Shown here in pieces: positions 18,001 to 29,255 of a stretch of 49,276 nt of DNA (its first letter is position 1; the number at the start of each line of letters is the position of its first letter). The DNA is from an uncultured Pelagibacteraceae bacterium (GTDB lineage Bacteria; Pseudomonadota; Alphaproteobacteria; Pelagibacterales; Pelagibacteraceae), in the NCBI GenBank assembly GCA_902555665.1, contig CACDTF010000007.1:1-49276 (forward strand). Direction: 5' to 3'. Position numbers and translations under genes: made by a program. The notes under the pieces are model-generated. The model saw only the letters and a list, made by a program, of their open reading frames with translations, ran no database searches and was not told the DNA's origin.

Positions 18001-19910
18001 TATTTAAGTATTAAAAAAGTTAGTAAAGCAGAAAAACCTAACAACATTACAAATGCATATTGATAAATAAAACCACTTTGAAATTTAGTTGCTTTAATTG
18101 AACATTTTTTTATAAATGAAGAAATTCCATCGGGACCAAAACCATCTATTATAGTTCCATCACAAAATTTCCATAAAAATAATCCTAATTTTTTTGAGGA
18201 TTTAACAAATAATACATCATATAACTCATCAAAGTACCATTTATTCACTAAAAAATTATACAAAGGTTTATTCATCGAAACTATTGAATTAGGTAACTCT
18301 TTGTTTTTAACAAAAAAGTAATAAGCAATTGGGATAGACAATAAAACCAAACAAGGTGTTAAAAGCAAAAACCATAAAGGTGGATGTTCAGTGCTTAAAG
18401 GCTCCAAAAACTTTATAGACTCTGCCCAGAACAAATTATCACCGTAACCAATAAAAAGTCCTTTAAATAAAAAACCAGCAAATATAGCTCCAATCGAAAG
18501 GACAAATAAAGGAACAAGCATTACTAATGGAGACTCATGTGTTTCCTCTATCTTGATCACTTTATTGTTATACTCTCCATGGAAAGTTTTAAAAATTAAT
18601 CTCCATGAATAAATAGATGTTAGAAATGCTGTAATTATTCCAATCCCAGCTGCATAATAACCAGTAGTATTTCCTTTTAAATAAGCAAATTCTATAATTG
18701 CATCTTTAGAATAAAATCCTGATAAAAATGGAAAACCTGTTAAAGCAAGTGTTCCTATTATCATTAAAGCATAAGTATATGGTAACTTTTTCCATACACC
18801 TCCCATGTTATTTATATTTTGCTCATCTTTAAATGCATGGATTACTGAACCAGATCCTAAAAATAGTAAAGCTTTGAAAAATGCATGAGTAAATAAGTGA
18901 AACATGGCAACATTGTATGCACCTACTCCAGCTGCAAAAAACATATAACCAAGTTGGCTACATGTAGAATAAGCTATTATTTTTTTAATATCTGTTTGAA
19001 CTAGAGCCACTGTTGCCGCAAAGAATGCTGTAGTCATTCCAACAATGGTTATAAAGTTAAGAATTAATGGTGAATATTCATAAATTGGAGAACATCTTAC
19101 TACAAGGAAAACTCCAGCTGTAACCATCGTTGCTGCATGAATTAATGCAGAAACTGGAGTTGGACCCTCCATAGCATCAGGTAGCCAAGTATGTAGCAAT
19201 ATCTGTGCAGATTTACCCATTGCTCCAATAAATAAAAGCAAACAAATTAAATCTATTGCTTTAACTTCAAAACCTAAAAATGATAAATTTTTATCTACAA
19301 CTGTTGGAATTTGTTGAAAAACTTCAGAGTAATTAACAGTTCCAAATAAATAAAATATTAAGAAAATTCCTAAAGCAAAACCAAAATCACCTACTCTGTT
19401 TACAACAAATGCTTTTATTGCAGCAGCATTTGCGCTTTCCTTTTTGAACCAAAAACCAATTAAGAAGTAAGAACATAAACCAACTCCTTCCCAACCAAAA
19501 AATAATTGTATGAAATTATCTGAAGTCACAAGCATCAACATTGCAAATGTGAACAATGATAGATAAGCCATAAATCTTGGTTTGTGAGGGTCATGAGACA
19601 TGTAGCCAATTGAATAGATATGTACTAAAGCAGATACAGAAGTTACAACTACTAACATCACAGCTGATAATGGATCAATTAACATCGACCAATTTACATC
19701 AAGTGACCCAGAGCTTATCCAAGTAGCTATAACAATATTTTCTTCATACTGATTTACGATTACTTGATAAAGAACAAAAATTGATAAGAGAGCTGATATT
19801 GAAACAAGTGCGCTAGTTGCTATTTCTGAATTTCTATCACCAATATATTTTCCAAAAAAACCTGATATAATTGATGCAATAAGTGGAAGAAATATAATTG
19901 ATAGTTCCAT
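18000..19910 (-). CDS. nuoL: NADH-quinone oxidoreductase subunit L
   Basis: 636 aa, the largest antiporter-like subunit, at the distal end of the complex I membrane arm. Shows FFGWEGVGLCSYFLIGFW, GKSAQILLHTWLPDAMEGPTPVSALIHAATMVTAGV, KKIIAYSTCSQLGYMF and GFPFLSGFYSKDAI, all family signatures. The last ~100 residues include the long lateral-helix region and a final transmembrane anchor. It follows nuoK by 2 nt and overlaps nuoM by one base. Confidence 0.97.
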   Translation of the reverse strand: MELSIIFLPLIASIISGFFGKYIGDRNSEIATSALVSISALLSIFVLYQVIVNQYEENIVIATWISSGSLDVNWSMLIDPLSAVMLVVVTSVSALVHIYSIGYMSHDPHKPRFMAYLSLFTFAMLMLVTSDNFIQLFFGWEGVGLCSYFLIGFWFKKESANAAAIKAFVVNRVGDFGFALGIFLIFYLFGTVNYSEVFQQIPTVVDKNLSFLGFEVKAIDLICLLLFIGAMGKSAQILLHTWLPDAMEGPTPVSALIHAATMVTAGVFLVVRCSPIYEYSPLILNFITIVGMTTAFFAATVALVQTDIKKIIAYSTCSQLGYMFFAAGVGAYNVAMFHLFTHAFFKALLFLGSGSVIHAFKDEQNINNMGGVWKKLPYTYALMIIGTLALTGFPFLSGFYSKDAIIEFAYLKGNTTGYYAAGIGIITAFLTSIYSWRLIFKTFHGEYNNKVIKIEETHESPLVMLVPLFVLSIGAIFAGFLFKGLFIGYGDNLFWAESIKFLEPLSTEHPPLWFLLLTPCLVLLSIPIAYYFFVKNKELPNSIVSMNKPLYNFLVNKWYFDELYDVLFVKSSKKLGLFLWKFCDGTIIDGFGPDGISSFIKKCSIKATKFQSGFIYQYAFVMLLGFSALLTFLILK

Positions 19911-19912
19911 GA

Positions 19913-20224
19913 TTATCCTTTCAACTTATCAATTTCTTCAACTCGTATTGTTCCAGAATTTCTAAAATACACAACTATAATTGCTAACCCTATGGCTGCT
20001 TCTGCTGCTGCAACTGTAAGAATAAATAAAGTAAAGACTTGTCCGGCCAAATCTCCTAAATAAATAGAAAAAGCAACTAAATTAATATTTACTGCAAGCA
20101 ATATCAGTTCAATACTCATTAATATGACAATGATGTTCTTCCTATTAAGAAAAATACCAATTACCCCAATTGAGAATATCACTGCTCCTAAAGTTAAATA
20201 ATGTCCTAAGCCTATATCAATCAT
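19913..20224 (-). CDS. nuoK: NADH-quinone oxidoreductase subunit K
   Basis: 103 aa with three membrane helices, exactly the usual size. [17 protein letters not shown] carries the conserved membrane Glu of helix 2, and a second conserved Glu lies in [13 protein letters not shown] in helix 3; both belong to the central proton pathway. It overlaps nuoJ by 8 nt and is followed by nuoL after 2 nt. Confidence 0.96.
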   Translation of the reverse strand: MIDIGLGHYLTLGAVIFSIGVIGIFLNRKNIIVILMSIELILLAVNINLVAFSIYLGDLAGQVFTLFILTVAAAEAAIGLAIIVVYFRNSGTIRVEEIDKLKG

Positions 20225-20849
20225 CTAATTTAACTCCTTTATTACTCTGAACTTCTAGCACCTCTACACCTTCAGCTCTTTCTCTAGATATTTGCTTGAT
20301 ATAACTTTGTCTTTTAACACCTGATCTTTGTCTAAATGTTAATACAATAGCCCCAATCATAGCTACTAATAAGATCATTCCACTTATTTGAAACACATGA
20401 ATATAATCAGTATATAAAATCTGTCCCAGTGAATGAGTGTTGCTAATGCTTGATTGACTAATTGAATTATTAATATCAAAAATTTCTGGTTTATATTTCC
20501 AGCCTCCAATTACAATTATTATTTCAAAAAATATAAGCGTACTGATAATTAATCCTACAGGGATATGTCTGGAACTTTGTTGACCTGCAAACCATTGGTT
20601 TTTTTGTTGGGCTACGTTTAACATCATAACAACAAATAAGAATAAAACAGCTACAGCTCCAACATAAACAATTAGCATTATCATTCCCAAAAATTCAGCA
20701 CCTATCATTATGAAAAGACAAGATATACTTATGAAATCAAGAATTAAGAAAAATACTGAGTGAACAGTATTTTTCGAAGCGGTAACCATTATCGCTGAAA
20801 CAACTGCAATTATAGAAAATGTATAAAAGAAAATAGCGTGTGCAATCAT
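20217..20849 (-). CDS. nuoJ: NADH-quinone oxidoreductase subunit J
   Basis: 210 aa from the ATG at 20847-20849. The frame stays open further upstream (to 20912), but that would overlap nuoI by about 60 nt, and the hydrophobic N-terminus [13 protein letters not shown] is the typical NuoJ start. Five predicted membrane helices; [28 protein letters not shown] is the conserved helix-3 region. The C-terminal ~30 residues are charged. The start is 1 nt after the nuoI stop and the end overlaps nuoK by 8 nt. Confidence 0.94.
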   Translation of the reverse strand: MIAHAIFFYTFSIIAVVSAIMVTASKNTVHSVFFLILDFISISCLFIMIGAEFLGMIMLIVYVGAVAVLFLFVVMMLNVAQQKNQWFAGQQSSRHIPVGLIISTLIFFEIIIVIGGWKYKPEIFDINNSISQSSISNTHSLGQILYTDYIHVFQISGMILLVAMIGAIVLTFRQRSGVKRQSYIKQISRERAEGVEVLEVQSNKGVKLDD

Positions 20850-20850
20850 T

Positions 20851-21336
20851 TTATCTATGGATATTGTCAGCTTTAATATTAGCCTCCAAAACATTCTCCC
20901 ATCTATCTCCATTATCTAATAATTTTTCTTTTGTATAATAAAGTTCTTCTCTTGTTTCTGTTGAAAATTCAAAATTTGGACCTTGTACTATTGCATCGAC
21001 AGGACAAGATTCTTCACACAAACCACAATAAATACATTTCATCATATCAATATCGTAACGTGTAGTTTTTCTACTTCCGTCTTCTCTTTCAGCTGACTCG
21101 ATTGTTATTGCTTGTGCAGGACATACTGCTTCACATAATTTACAAGCTATACATCTCTCTTCTCCATTTGGATATCTTCTTAAAGCATGTTCACCTCTAA
21201 AACGAGGGCTTATTTTACCTTTCTCAAAAGGGTAATTAATTGTTTTTTTTGATTTAAATAATTCTTTAATAGCAATAAACAAACCGCCAATGAAGTCAGT
21301 CATAAATATTGTTTTAAAAAATCTTGAAATATTCAT
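20851..21336 (-). CDS. nuoI: NADH-quinone oxidoreductase subunit I (two 4Fe-4S clusters)
   Basis: 161 aa, normal length. Two ferredoxin-type CxxCxxCxxxCP motifs are visible: [12 protein letters not shown] near residue 60 and [12 protein letters not shown] near 100, ligating clusters N6a and N6b in the connecting module that passes electrons to NuoB. The N-terminal ~30 residues form an amphipathic anchor. [21 protein letters not shown] is a strong NuoI signature. It is 2 nt downstream of nuoH and 1 nt upstream of nuoJ. Confidence 0.97.
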   Translation of the reverse strand: MNISRFFKTIFMTDFIGGLFIAIKELFKSKKTINYPFEKGKISPRFRGEHALRRYPNGEERCIACKLCEAVCPAQAITIESAEREDGSRKTTRYDIDMMKCIYCGLCEESCPVDAIVQGPNFEFSTETREELYYTKEKLLDNGDRWENVLEANIKADNIHR

Positions 21337-21338
21337 TA

Positions 21339-22337
21339 TTAATTCACTGGTAAAAGATTAAAATAAAATAAATAGCTAGCTGTTAATACTACCCAAATTA
21401 AAGAAAGAGGAAGAAATACTTTCCATCCAAGTCTCATTAATTGATCATATCTGTATCTAGGGACTATTGCCTTAACTAAAGCAAAAAGAACAAATAAAAG
21501 AAGAATTTTTAATATTAACCATATGGCACCTGGCACTAAAGTAAATGGATAAACATCAATTGGAGACATCCAGCCACCTAAAAATAATATTGCTCCCATC
21601 GCACACATTAACAAAATGTTTGCATACTCACCTAACCAAAACATAGCATACATCATTCCTGAATATTCTGTTTGGTATCCAGCCACCAATTCTGCTTCTG
21701 CCTCTGGTAAATCAAAAGGTGGTCTGTTAGTTTCAGCTAAAGCAGAAATAAAGAAAATTACAAACATTGGAAATAATGGGATTACAAACCACATATTTTG
21801 TTGAGCAATAACAATATCGTTTAAATTCAATGAACCAACACAAAGTAAAACATTTATTATTATTACCCCAATTGAAACCTCATAAGAAACCATTTGCGCA
21901 GCAGAACGAATTGCTCCAAGAAAAGGATATTTGGAGTTTGATGCCCACCCACCCATTATTATTCCATAGACACCTAGTGAGGAAACAGCAAATAAATAAA
22001 GAATTCCAACATTAATATCAGCTAAAACCTGAGTCGCGCTAAATGGAATTACAGCCCAAGCGATTAAAGCTAAAGTCATTGTGACTATTGGAGCCAATAT
22101 AAAAATTACTTTATTTGAACTAGACGGAATAATGATTTCTTTAAATATATATTTTAAAGCATCTGCTAAAGATTGTAATAAGCCAAACGGACCAACAACG
22201 TTAGGTCCTTGTCTTTTTTGAACAAAAGCCCAAACTCTTCTATCGAGCCAAACTATCATTGCCACTGAAACAAGAACAGGAACTAATAGAAATAAAATTT
22301 TGTATACTTCTTGAAAAACTATGCTTAAGTATTCCAT
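21339..22337 (-). CDS. nuoH: NADH-quinone oxidoreductase subunit H
   Basis: 332 aa, about eight membrane helices; the subunit that forms most of the quinone chamber of complex I. Diagnostic sequences: [64 protein letters not shown] and [18 protein letters not shown]. It sits between nuoG (1 nt) and nuoI (2 nt). Confidence 0.97.
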   Translation of the reverse strand: MEYLSIVFQEVYKILFLLVPVLVSVAMIVWLDRRVWAFVQKRQGPNVVGPFGLLQSLADALKYIFKEIIIPSSSNKVIFILAPIVTMTLALIAWAVIPFSATQVLADINVGILYLFAVSSLGVYGIIMGGWASNSKYPFLGAIRSAAQMVSYEVSIGVIIINVLLCVGSLNLNDIVIAQQNMWFVIPLFPMFVIFFISALAETNRPPFDLPEAEAELVAGYQTEYSGMMYAMFWLGEYANILLMCAMGAILFLGGWMSPIDVYPFTLVPGAIWLILKILLLFVLFALVKAIVPRYRYDQLMRLGWKVFLPLSLIWVVLTASYLFYFNLLPVN

Positions 22338-22338
22338 A

Positions 22339-24366
22339 TTAACCTTCTGTACCTGTTGATTTTAAATTTAATTTAGAGTTATTACATTCAACCATAGTTT
22401 TTGATGATCTAGCAATAACATTTGAAAAATAATAGTCTTTTACTTTGATTGTTAAAGTTTCATTTTGAAACTCATTAGTAGAATTATTAATGTCATTTAC
22501 TGGTTTTTCCTTTTGTAAATTTAAATAATTAAACATACTGCTTTCTAATTCATCTTTATCATTAAATAATTTTCTATTATTCATAAATTCAGCTAGTTCA
22601 TTAATTATTTGCCAATCTTCTTTTGCATCACCTGGTGGATAAGATGCTTTGAAAGCTTTTTGAATTTTACCTTCTAAATTAGTAAAGTATCCATCTTGCT
22701 CGGTATAAGCAGCACCTGGTAAAATAATATCAGCAATATCTGCACCTTTGTCACCATGGCTTCCTTGATAAATTATGAATTCATCTTTTTTTTCAAATTC
22801 TAAATTGTCTTGACCTACAAGATAAATAATATCAAATTTATGTTCTTTTAAATCACTTATTAAATTATTTTCATTATTAATTATACCAAGATCAATATTT
22901 CCTACTGTTGCTGCATCGGTTGATAAAATGTTTAAAGAGTTCCATTCATCCGAAATTTTATTATTTTTTGATAAAAATTCTTTTATTTTGTTGAATAAAA
23001 ATTTAGAAGACTCTAATCTTAATAGAGATTCGCCAATAATAATTATTGGTTTTTTTGAATTAATAACTTCCTTAGATACTTCATGATTTCCTTCAAGAAT
23101 ATCATTTAAAGTTTGAGTTTGACCATCTAAACTTTGATAAGGATAAGTTAAATCACCAATTTCATTAAGTGAAATTATTTTTGTATTGTTGTTCAAGTAA
23201 GCTTTTCTAATTCTTGCATTTAAAATAGTTGCTTCATATCTTGGGTTTGAACCTGCTATCAAAATTAAATCCGCTTCTTCTATGCCATTTATAGAAGAAT
23301 TGAATAAATAGTTTTCTCTTTTTGAAGTATTTATATATCTGTTATCAGGTCTTGACTCGTAATTTTTATTATCAATTGTTCGATCAAAAAATTCTTTAAA
23401 AATATAACCAGTCTCCATATTGGTTAAATCGCCAACAAAACCACATATTTTTTCTTTTGATGTGTTTTCAAATTTAGATTTAATTATTTTATACACTTCA
23501 TGCCATGAGGCCTTTTCAAATTTACCGTTGTATTTGATAAATGGAACATCTAATCTTTGATGTAGAAGGCCATCACAAGCATATCTTGTTTTGTCTGAGA
23601 TCCATTCCTCATTAATATCTTCATTTATAATTGGAAGTACTCTTTTTACTTCCCAATCGTATGTGTCTACTCTTACATTTGAACCTATTGCATCCATTAC
23701 ATCAATTGTTTCGGTTTTCTTTAGTTCCCATGGTCTAGCTTCAAATACATAGGGTTTTGATGTTAGGGCTCCTACTGGACATAAATCTACGACGTTAGCA
23801 GACAATTCAGATTGCATTGATTGCTCTAGATAAGTTGTAATTTGCATATCTTCACCTCTTCCAATAGCACCAAGCTCTGGAACTCCAGCAACTTCCGTTG
23901 CAAATCTCACACATCTCGTACAGTGAATACATCTTGTCATTTGAGTTTTAATTAATGGTCCCATATTTTTTTCCGGAACTGCTCTTTTGTTTTCTTTAAA
24001 TCTTGATTTGTCTACTCCGTAGTACATTGATTGATCTTGAAGATCACATTCACCACCTTGATCACATACTGGACAATCTAACGGATGGTTAGCTAATAAA
24101 AATTCCATCACTCCCTTACGAGCTTTTTCTACTAAAGCAGTATTTGTTTTAATATTCATACCCTCTGCAGCTGGCATAGCACATGAAGCAATTGGTTTAG
24201 GTGATTTTTCCATTTCAACTAAACACATTCTACAATTACCTGCTATCGATAATTTTTCATGGTAACAAAATCTTGGAATTTCCACTCCAGCTTTTTCACA
24301 AGCTTGAAGGACGGTTAAACCATCTTCAACTTCAACTTCAATTTCATTTACTTTTAATTTAGGCAT
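22339..24366 (-). CDS. nuoG: NADH-quinone oxidoreductase subunit G
   Basis: 675 aa, alphaproteobacterial/mitochondrial-like length. N-terminal 2Fe-2S domain ([15 protein letters not shown] then CAMPA), HxxxCxxCxxxxxC-type ligands ([18 protein letters not shown]), then a 4Fe-4S site ([12 protein letters not shown] ... VDLCPVGAL). The remaining ~450 residues resemble a degenerate molybdopterin oxidoreductase domain without molybdenum. It conducts electrons from the FMN site of NuoF. It overlaps nuoF by 8 nt. The C-terminal ~80 residues are weakly conserved in appearance. Confidence 0.96.
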   Translation of the reverse strand: MPKLKVNEIEVEVEDGLTVLQACEKAGVEIPRFCYHEKLSIAGNCRMCLVEMEKSPKPIASCAMPAAEGMNIKTNTALVEKARKGVMEFLLANHPLDCPVCDQGGECDLQDQSMYYGVDKSRFKENKRAVPEKNMGPLIKTQMTRCIHCTRCVRFATEVAGVPELGAIGRGEDMQITTYLEQSMQSELSANVVDLCPVGALTSKPYVFEARPWELKKTETIDVMDAIGSNVRVDTYDWEVKRVLPIINEDINEEWISDKTRYACDGLLHQRLDVPFIKYNGKFEKASWHEVYKIIKSKFENTSKEKICGFVGDLTNMETGYIFKEFFDRTIDNKNYESRPDNRYINTSKRENYLFNSSINGIEEADLILIAGSNPRYEATILNARIRKAYLNNNTKIISLNEIGDLTYPYQSLDGQTQTLNDILEGNHEVSKEVINSKKPIIIIGESLLRLESSKFLFNKIKEFLSKNNKISDEWNSLNILSTDAATVGNIDLGIINNENNLISDLKEHKFDIIYLVGQDNLEFEKKDEFIIYQGSHGDKGADIADIILPGAAYTEQDGYFTNLEGKIQKAFKASYPPGDAKEDWQIINELAEFMNNRKLFNDKDELESSMFNYLNLQKEKPVNDINNSTNEFQNETLTIKVKDYYFSNVIARSSKTMVECNNSKLNLKSTGTEG

Positions 24367-25690
24367 TTTTTTTATCTAATAAATGTTGATCTACTAAATA
24401 AGGAATATTGTTTTTCTTTTGAACAATAGGATCCAAATTATTTCTTTTCTCAATTTCTTTTTTAAAATGTCTAAGTAATCCTTGAACTGGCCAGGATGAA
24501 CCTTCTCCAAATGCGCAAATAGTGTGACCTGCTATTTGATTTGTAACATCTCCTAGCATGTCCACCTCATCTTTGGTTGCATCTCCTTTTGCCATTCTCT
24601 CAAGCATTCTCCACATCCAACCAGAACCTTCTCTGCATGGTGTACATTGTCCACAACTTTCATGTTTATAAAATCTTGCTATTCTTGCCATGCATTTAAT
24701 TATGTCCTGATCTTTATTAATGACCACTATGCCTGCTGTTCCTAAACCACTTTTCTCAGCCATAAGTGAGTCAAAATCCATAGTTAATGTTTCACATTTC
24801 TCTTTTGGAATTAGAGGCATTGATGAACCACCAGGAATTACTGCTTGAAGATTATCCCAACCTCCAATAACACCACCTGCATGAACTTCTATTAATTCTT
24901 TTAGAGGAATATTCATTTCTTCCTCAACATTACACGGTGTATTTACATTTCCAGATATACAAAATATTTTTGTCCCTGTATTTTTTTCTCTACCAAGAGA
25001 AGCAAACCATTTTCCACCTCTTCTAAGAATTGTTGGGACTACAGCTATAGTTTCTACGTTATTAATAATTGTTGGACATCCATAAAGACCAATTAAAGCA
25101 GGAAATGGTGGTTTTAATCTTGGTTGTCCTTTTCTACCTTCGATACTTTCTAATAAAGCTGTTTCCTCTCCACAAATATATGCACCAGCACCATAATGAA
25201 TATAAATATCTAAATCCCAACCTGTACCTGCTGCATTTTTACCTAAGAGTTTTTTCTCATAAGCTTCATCTATTGCTGCTTGAAGTTTTTGACCATCAAC
25301 AAAATATTCACCTCTTATATAAATATAACAAACATGCGCTTGCACTGCATAAGATGCTATTAAACAACCTTCTATTAACTTGTGAGGTTCAAATCTTAGG
25401 ATATCTCTATCTTTACAAGTTCCTGGCTCAGACTCATCGCCATTAATAACAAGGTAATGTGGTCTAGATCCAACTTCTTTTGGCGCAAATGACCATTTTA
25501 AACCAGTAGGAAATCCTGCTCCACCTCGACCTCTTAATTGAGATTCTTTTATTTCATTAATTATCCAGTCTCTTCCTTTGTTAGTAATTTCTTTTGTATT
25601 TACCCAATCACCTCTCTCTTGTGATGAAGATATATCTGAGCCTTTATCATTATATAAATTTTGAAAAATTCTATCTTGATCTTTAAGCAT
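24359..25690 (-). CDS. nuoF: NADH-quinone oxidoreductase subunit F (NADH and FMN binding)
   Basis: 443 aa. Site of NADH oxidation. FMN/NADH-binding motifs: [19 protein letters not shown] near residue 50, [15 protein letters not shown] near 85, [16 protein letters not shown] near 165. The cluster N3 ligands are in [11 protein letters not shown] near 345 with a further Cys in HTICAFGEG. It overlaps nuoE and nuoG by 8 nt on each side. Confidence 0.97.
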   Translation of the reverse strand: MLKDQDRIFQNLYNDKGSDISSSQERGDWVNTKEITNKGRDWIINEIKESQLRGRGGAGFPTGLKWSFAPKEVGSRPHYLVINGDESEPGTCKDRDILRFEPHKLIEGCLIASYAVQAHVCYIYIRGEYFVDGQKLQAAIDEAYEKKLLGKNAAGTGWDLDIYIHYGAGAYICGEETALLESIEGRKGQPRLKPPFPALIGLYGCPTIINNVETIAVVPTILRRGGKWFASLGREKNTGTKIFCISGNVNTPCNVEEEMNIPLKELIEVHAGGVIGGWDNLQAVIPGGSSMPLIPKEKCETLTMDFDSLMAEKSGLGTAGIVVINKDQDIIKCMARIARFYKHESCGQCTPCREGSGWMWRMLERMAKGDATKDEVDMLGDVTNQIAGHTICAFGEGSSWPVQGLLRHFKKEIEKRNNLDPIVQKKNNIPYLVDQHLLDKKNA

Positions 25691-26291
25691 TTTTTAAATC
25701 CATTAAGGTTTTTCTATTATTTTCTGGTTCATTATTTACTCTTCCTCTATATGAACCAGGTTTTGGGGTTTCTCCATTTAAAATTTTATCTAAAATATCT
25801 AAAGTTTTTTGTTTGTCTAAATCTTCATAATAGTCATCATTAATTTGCATCATTGGAGCATTGACACATGCTCCCAAACATTCAACTTCCATCCATGAAC
25901 AGCTTTTATCATTAGATAATTCAGACTCATTTTCAGAAATTTTTTCCTTGCATGCATCAACTAATTTATTTGCACCTCTTATCATGCAGGGTGTTGTTGT
26001 GCATACTTGAACAAAGTATTTACCTACAGGAGCTAAATTATACATTGTATAAAAAGTAGCTACTTCATAAACTTTAATATAAGGCATGTCTAAAAATTTA
26101 GCGATGTACTTCATTGCAGCTAATGGTATCCAATTATTATTTTGTTTTTGTGCGATATATAGTAAAGCCATTACAGCACTTTGCTGTTTACCTTCAGGAT
26201 ATTTTGCAACAATAACATTTGCTGCCTCTAATGATGAAGCATTAAATTCAAAACTTTCTGGCTGATCTTTAGCAGGTCTTCTTAAACTCAT
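25683..26291 (-). CDS. nuoE: NADH-quinone oxidoreductase subunit E
   Basis: 202 aa thioredoxin-like 2Fe-2S subunit of the NADH dehydrogenase module. Ligand motifs are seen as [11 protein letters not shown] near residue 97 and [16 protein letters not shown] near 137. The preceding [17 protein letters not shown] is highly characteristic. The C-terminal tail includes KPGSYRGR, as in mitochondrial-type homologues. It overlaps nuoD by 4 nt and nuoF by 8 nt. Confidence 0.96.
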   Translation of the reverse strand: MSLRRPAKDQPESFEFNASSLEAANVIVAKYPEGKQQSAVMALLYIAQKQNNNWIPLAAMKYIAKFLDMPYIKVYEVATFYTMYNLAPVGKYFVQVCTTTPCMIRGANKLVDACKEKISENESELSNDKSCSWMEVECLGACVNAPMMQINDDYYEDLDKQKTLDILDKILNGETPKPGSYRGRVNNEPENNRKTLMDLKNA

Positions 26292-27463
26292 CTATCTACC
26301 TCACCGAAAACAATATCTAAAGAACCTAGTACTGCAGGAACATCAGCTAACATATGACCTTTAATTAAATAATCCATTGATTGTAAATGTGAAAATCCTG
26401 GTGCTCTTATTTTACATTTGTAAGGTTTGCTTGATCCATCAGATATTAAGTAAACACCAAATTCTCCTTTTGGTGCCTCAACAGCTGTATAAATTTCATC
26501 TTTTGGTACTCTGTATCCCTCTGTGAAAAGTTTAAAATGATGAATTAAAGCTTCCATTGATTGTTTGATTTCTGCTTTAGAAGGAGGGCTAATCTTACCA
26601 TCTAATGATTTAATTGGACCCTTTTCCATTTTAGCTAGACATTGTTTAATAATTGAAACACTTTCTTTCATTTCTTCAATTCTACATAAATATCTGTCGT
26701 AACAATCTCCATTTTTTCCAACTGGAATTTTGAAGTCTAAACTTTCATAGCAATCATAAGGTTGAGATTTTCTTAAATCCCATGGAACACCTGAGCCTCT
26801 AATCATAACTCCTGAAAAAGAATAATCTAAGGCATCTTCTTTTGTGACTACTCCTATATCGACATTTCTCTGCTTGAAAATTCTATTATCAGTTAATAAA
26901 CTTTCTAAATCGTTAATTATTTTTGGAAACGTTTCACAAAATTTGGCAATATCTTCTTCTAAACCTTTTGGCAAATCTTGATGAACACCTCCTGCTCTAA
27001 AATAATTTGCATGAAGTCTTGATCCTGAAGCTCTCTCATAAAATGTCATTAACGTTTCTCTTTCCTCAAAACCCCAAAGAGAAGGTGTTAATGCTCCTAC
27101 ATCAAGAGCTTGAGTTGTAACGTTTAAAATATGACTTAATATTCTGCCAATCTCACAAAAGATAACTCTTATATATTGCGCTCTAATTGGTACATCTATT
27201 TTAAGTATTTTTTCGACAGCTAGCGCGAAAGCATGCTCCTGATTCATTGGAGCAACATAATCTAAACGATCAAAATAAGGAACTGCCTGCATATAAGTTT
27301 TGTTTTCAATAAGTTTTTCTGTTCCTCTATGAAGTAAACCAATATGAGGATCTGCTTTTTCAACTACTTCACCATCTAACTCTAATATTAATCTGAGAAC
27401 ACCGTGAGCTGCAGGATGCTGAGGACCGAAATTTAAGTTTAAATTTTTAATTTTTTTTGTCAT
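26288..27463 (-). CDS. nuoD: NADH-quinone oxidoreductase subunit D
   Basis: 391 aa from the ATG at 27461-27463 ([22 protein letters not shown]). The frame is open further upstream, but family members start just before the GPQHPAAHG motif, which lines the quinone site. Other signatures: [34 protein letters not shown] and [12 protein letters not shown]. With NuoB it forms the quinone-reducing site. It overlaps the end of nuoC by 17 nt, the longest overlap in this operon. It is a separate gene, not a NuoCD fusion. Confidence 0.95.
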   Translation of the reverse strand: MTKKIKNLNLNFGPQHPAAHGVLRLILELDGEVVEKADPHIGLLHRGTEKLIENKTYMQAVPYFDRLDYVAPMNQEHAFALAVEKILKIDVPIRAQYIRVIFCEIGRILSHILNVTTQALDVGALTPSLWGFEERETLMTFYERASGSRLHANYFRAGGVHQDLPKGLEEDIAKFCETFPKIINDLESLLTDNRIFKQRNVDIGVVTKEDALDYSFSGVMIRGSGVPWDLRKSQPYDCYESLDFKIPVGKNGDCYDRYLCRIEEMKESVSIIKQCLAKMEKGPIKSLDGKISPPSKAEIKQSMEALIHHFKLFTEGYRVPKDEIYTAVEAPKGEFGVYLISDGSSKPYKCKIRAPGFSHLQSMDYLIKGHMLADVPAVLGSLDIVFGEVDR

Positions 27464-28052
27464 TATTCGCAATTTCTTCTTTAATATATTTTGTTCCTTC
27501 CCAAGGACTTTCATAATCGAAATTTCTATAATTTTGCTCAAGCTTCACTGGTTCTGTAATTACTTTTTTTTCATCTTCGCTATATCTGACTTCTGAATGA
27601 CCAGTTAATGGAAAATCTTTTCTTAATGGGTGACCTTCAAATCCATAATCAGTTAGTATTCTTCTTAAATCAGGATGATCCTTAAAAGATACTCCATACA
27701 TATCAAACACTTCTCTCTCCATCCAGTTTGCTGATGGAAATATGCTAGTTAATGATGGAATAACTTCATTTTCACCGATTAAATATTTTACAATCAATCT
27801 TTGATTAAATTCATGGCTTAAAAACAAGTAAACTACTTCAAACCTTTGATTTTGTTCAGGATAATCAACAACTGTTATATCTACAAGTTGCCTAAATTTA
27901 GTATCTTGATTTGTTTTTAAAAATATAACGACATCAATAATGTCTTCTTTATCTGTTTCAATATAAATCTGGTTATGTTTTATTTCTGTTTTGTTAATCT
28001 TAGTAGTTAACTCAGAATTAATTTTTTTTTCTAGATCTTCTAAACTTTTCAT
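27447..28052 (-). CDS. nuoC: NADH-quinone oxidoreductase subunit C
   Basis: 201 aa, the 30-kDa subunit of the complex I peripheral arm. The C-terminal signature [40 protein letters not shown] is diagnostic (shown here only in part: [35 protein letters not shown]). The N-terminal ~100 residues form the less conserved alpha/beta domain. It lies 2 nt after nuoB. Confidence 0.96.
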   Translation of the reverse strand: MKSLEDLEKKINSELTTKINKTEIKHNQIYIETDKEDIIDVVIFLKTNQDTKFRQLVDITVVDYPEQNQRFEVVYLFLSHEFNQRLIVKYLIGENEVIPSLTSIFPSANWMEREVFDMYGVSFKDHPDLRRILTDYGFEGHPLRKDFPLTGHSEVRYSEDEKKVITEPVKLEQNYRNFDYESPWEGTKYIKEEIANNDKKN

Positions 28053-28054
28053 AA

Positions 28055-28570
28055 CTATCTAATAAAAGATCCTTTTTTTCTAATTTTTTTTTGTAATTGC
28101 ATTATTCCATACAACAGTGCCTCTGCTGATGGAGGACATCCAGGTACATAAACATCTACAGGAACAATTCGATCACAACCTCTAACAACCGAATATGAAT
28201 AATGGTAATATCCACCACCATTTGCGCAACTACCCATTGAAATCACATATCTTGGTTCAGGCATTTGGTCATAAACTTTTCTTAAAGCTGGCGCCATTTT
28301 ATTTGTCAAAGTTCCTGCAACTATCATAACGTCTGATTGTCTTGGAGAACCACGTGGAGCTGCTCCAAATCTTTCTAAATCATATCTTGGCATTGCTGTT
28401 TGCATCATTTCAACAGCACAACAAGCTAAACCAAAAGTCATCCAATGAAGTGATCCTGATCTTGACCAGTTAATTAAATTATCAAGAGAAGTTGTTATAA
28501 AACCATTCTTGCTAAAATCTTCTGCAAGTTGTTTAAATTCCTCAGGAACTTGATCTATTTTATTATTCAT
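28055..28570 (-). CDS. nuoB: NADH-quinone oxidoreductase subunit B
   Basis: 171 aa. Carries cluster N2, the last iron-sulfur centre before quinone. The adjacent-cysteine motif [19 protein letters not shown] is near residue 50, with further ligands in [19 protein letters not shown] and [15 protein letters not shown]. It starts 15 nt after the nuoA stop, the largest gap in the 22-gene chain, and is followed by nuoC. Confidence 0.97.
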   Translation of the reverse strand: MNNKIDQVPEEFKQLAEDFSKNGFITTSLDNLINWSRSGSLHWMTFGLACCAVEMMQTAMPRYDLERFGAAPRGSPRQSDVMIVAGTLTNKMAPALRKVYDQMPEPRYVISMGSCANGGGYYHYSYSVVRGCDRIVPVDVYVPGCPPSAEALLYGIMQLQKKIRKKGSFIR

Positions 28571-28585
28571 TGTGGTTAATAATTT

Positions 28586-28954
28586 TTATTCCCAGTCTAA
28601 AGCACCTTTTTTCCATTCATAAATAAAACCTATTGTAAGTATGAACAAAAAAATCATCATTGATGAAAAACCTAATAATCCAATATTTCCAAGGGATATT
28701 GCCCATGGAAATAAAAATGCTATCTCTAAATCAAAAATAATAAATAGAATTGCAACCAAATAAAATCTCACATCAAATTCCATTCTTGAATCCTCGAAAG
28801 GTTCAAAACCACACTCATAAGCTGAAAGTTTTTCAGGATCAGGTTTTTTTGGTGATAGAATAAAGTTTACAACGACAAAAGCACAACTTAACCCAAGAGC
28901 TAATACTAAAAATATTATTATTGGTAAGTAATCTTTTAAAAAATCAGATAACAT
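28586..28954 (-). CDS. nuoA: NADH-quinone oxidoreductase subunit A
   Basis: 122 aa with three membrane helices. [40 protein letters not shown] is the textbook NuoA region; YECGFEP and [11 protein letters not shown] are the key parts. It is the first gene of the nuo operon. The ~90 nt between it and the tRNA-Asp gene (28955-29041) presumably hold the promoter. No convincing boxes can be picked in this AT-rich stretch. Confidence 0.96.
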   Translation of the reverse strand: MLSDFLKDYLPIIIFLVLALGLSCAFVVVNFILSPKKPDPEKLSAYECGFEPFEDSRMEFDVRFYLVAILFIIFDLEIAFLFPWAISLGNIGLLGFSSMMIFLFILTIGFIYEWKKGALDWE

Positions 28955-29041
28955 GGAAATCTATATATCAGTTTTTATCTGTTGTTGAAGGGCTGATACG
29001 TCACATTTTTATTAATATTAACATTAAAAAATGCGAAAAAG

Positions 29042-29118
29042 TGGCGGGAGTGAAGGGACTCGAACCCTCGACCTATCGCGTGACAGGCGATCGCTCTAAC
29101 CAACTGAGCTACACCCCC
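29042..29118 (-). tRNA. tRNA-Asp (GTC)
   Basis: 77 nt including an encoded 3' CCA. The 5' acceptor strand GGGGGTG pairs with CACTCCC (one G-U pair), followed by a G discriminator and CCA. The D arm AGCTCAGTTGGTTAGAGC, an anticodon loop with GTC in CTGTCAC, and the T arm with GTTCGAGTCCC are all present. It lies just upstream of nuoA in the same orientation, 12 nt after tRNA-Val. Confidence 0.96.
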
Positions 29119-29130
29119 ACTTTATTGTTT

Positions 29131-29206
29131 TGGTGGGCAGTAAAGGACTCGAACCTTTGACCCCCTCGGTGTAAACGAGATGCTCTACCAACTGAGCTAA
29201 CCGCCC
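29131..29206 (-). tRNA. tRNA-Val (TAC)
   Basis: 76 nt with encoded CCA. The acceptor GGGCGGT pairs with ACTGCCC, the discriminator is A, and the anticodon loop TTTACAC gives TAC. D and T arms (AGCTCAGTTGGTAGAGC; GTTCGAGTCC) are canonical. It forms a pair with tRNA-Asp 12 nt downstream. Lon lies upstream, with its stop 50 nt away. Confidence 0.96.
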
Positions 29207-29255
29207 AAAACAAGGCTACTTATTACATCAACACTTAAATAATGTAAATTAATTA

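Noticed and set aside
25069..25446. 125-codon plus-strand open frame inside nuoF
   Set aside because: Antisense to NuoF, low-complexity His/Leu-rich composition, no start context.
26288..27541. Extended NuoD N-terminus (26 extra residues)
   Set aside because: It would lie almost entirely within nuoC, and homologues begin just before GPQHPAAHG.
28921..29160. Plus-strand open frame across the tRNA-Asp and tRNA-Val genes (contains KGLEPSTYRVTGDRSNQLSY-like sequence)
   Set aside because: It is a translation of the antisense of two tRNA genes, a well-known source of false proteins.
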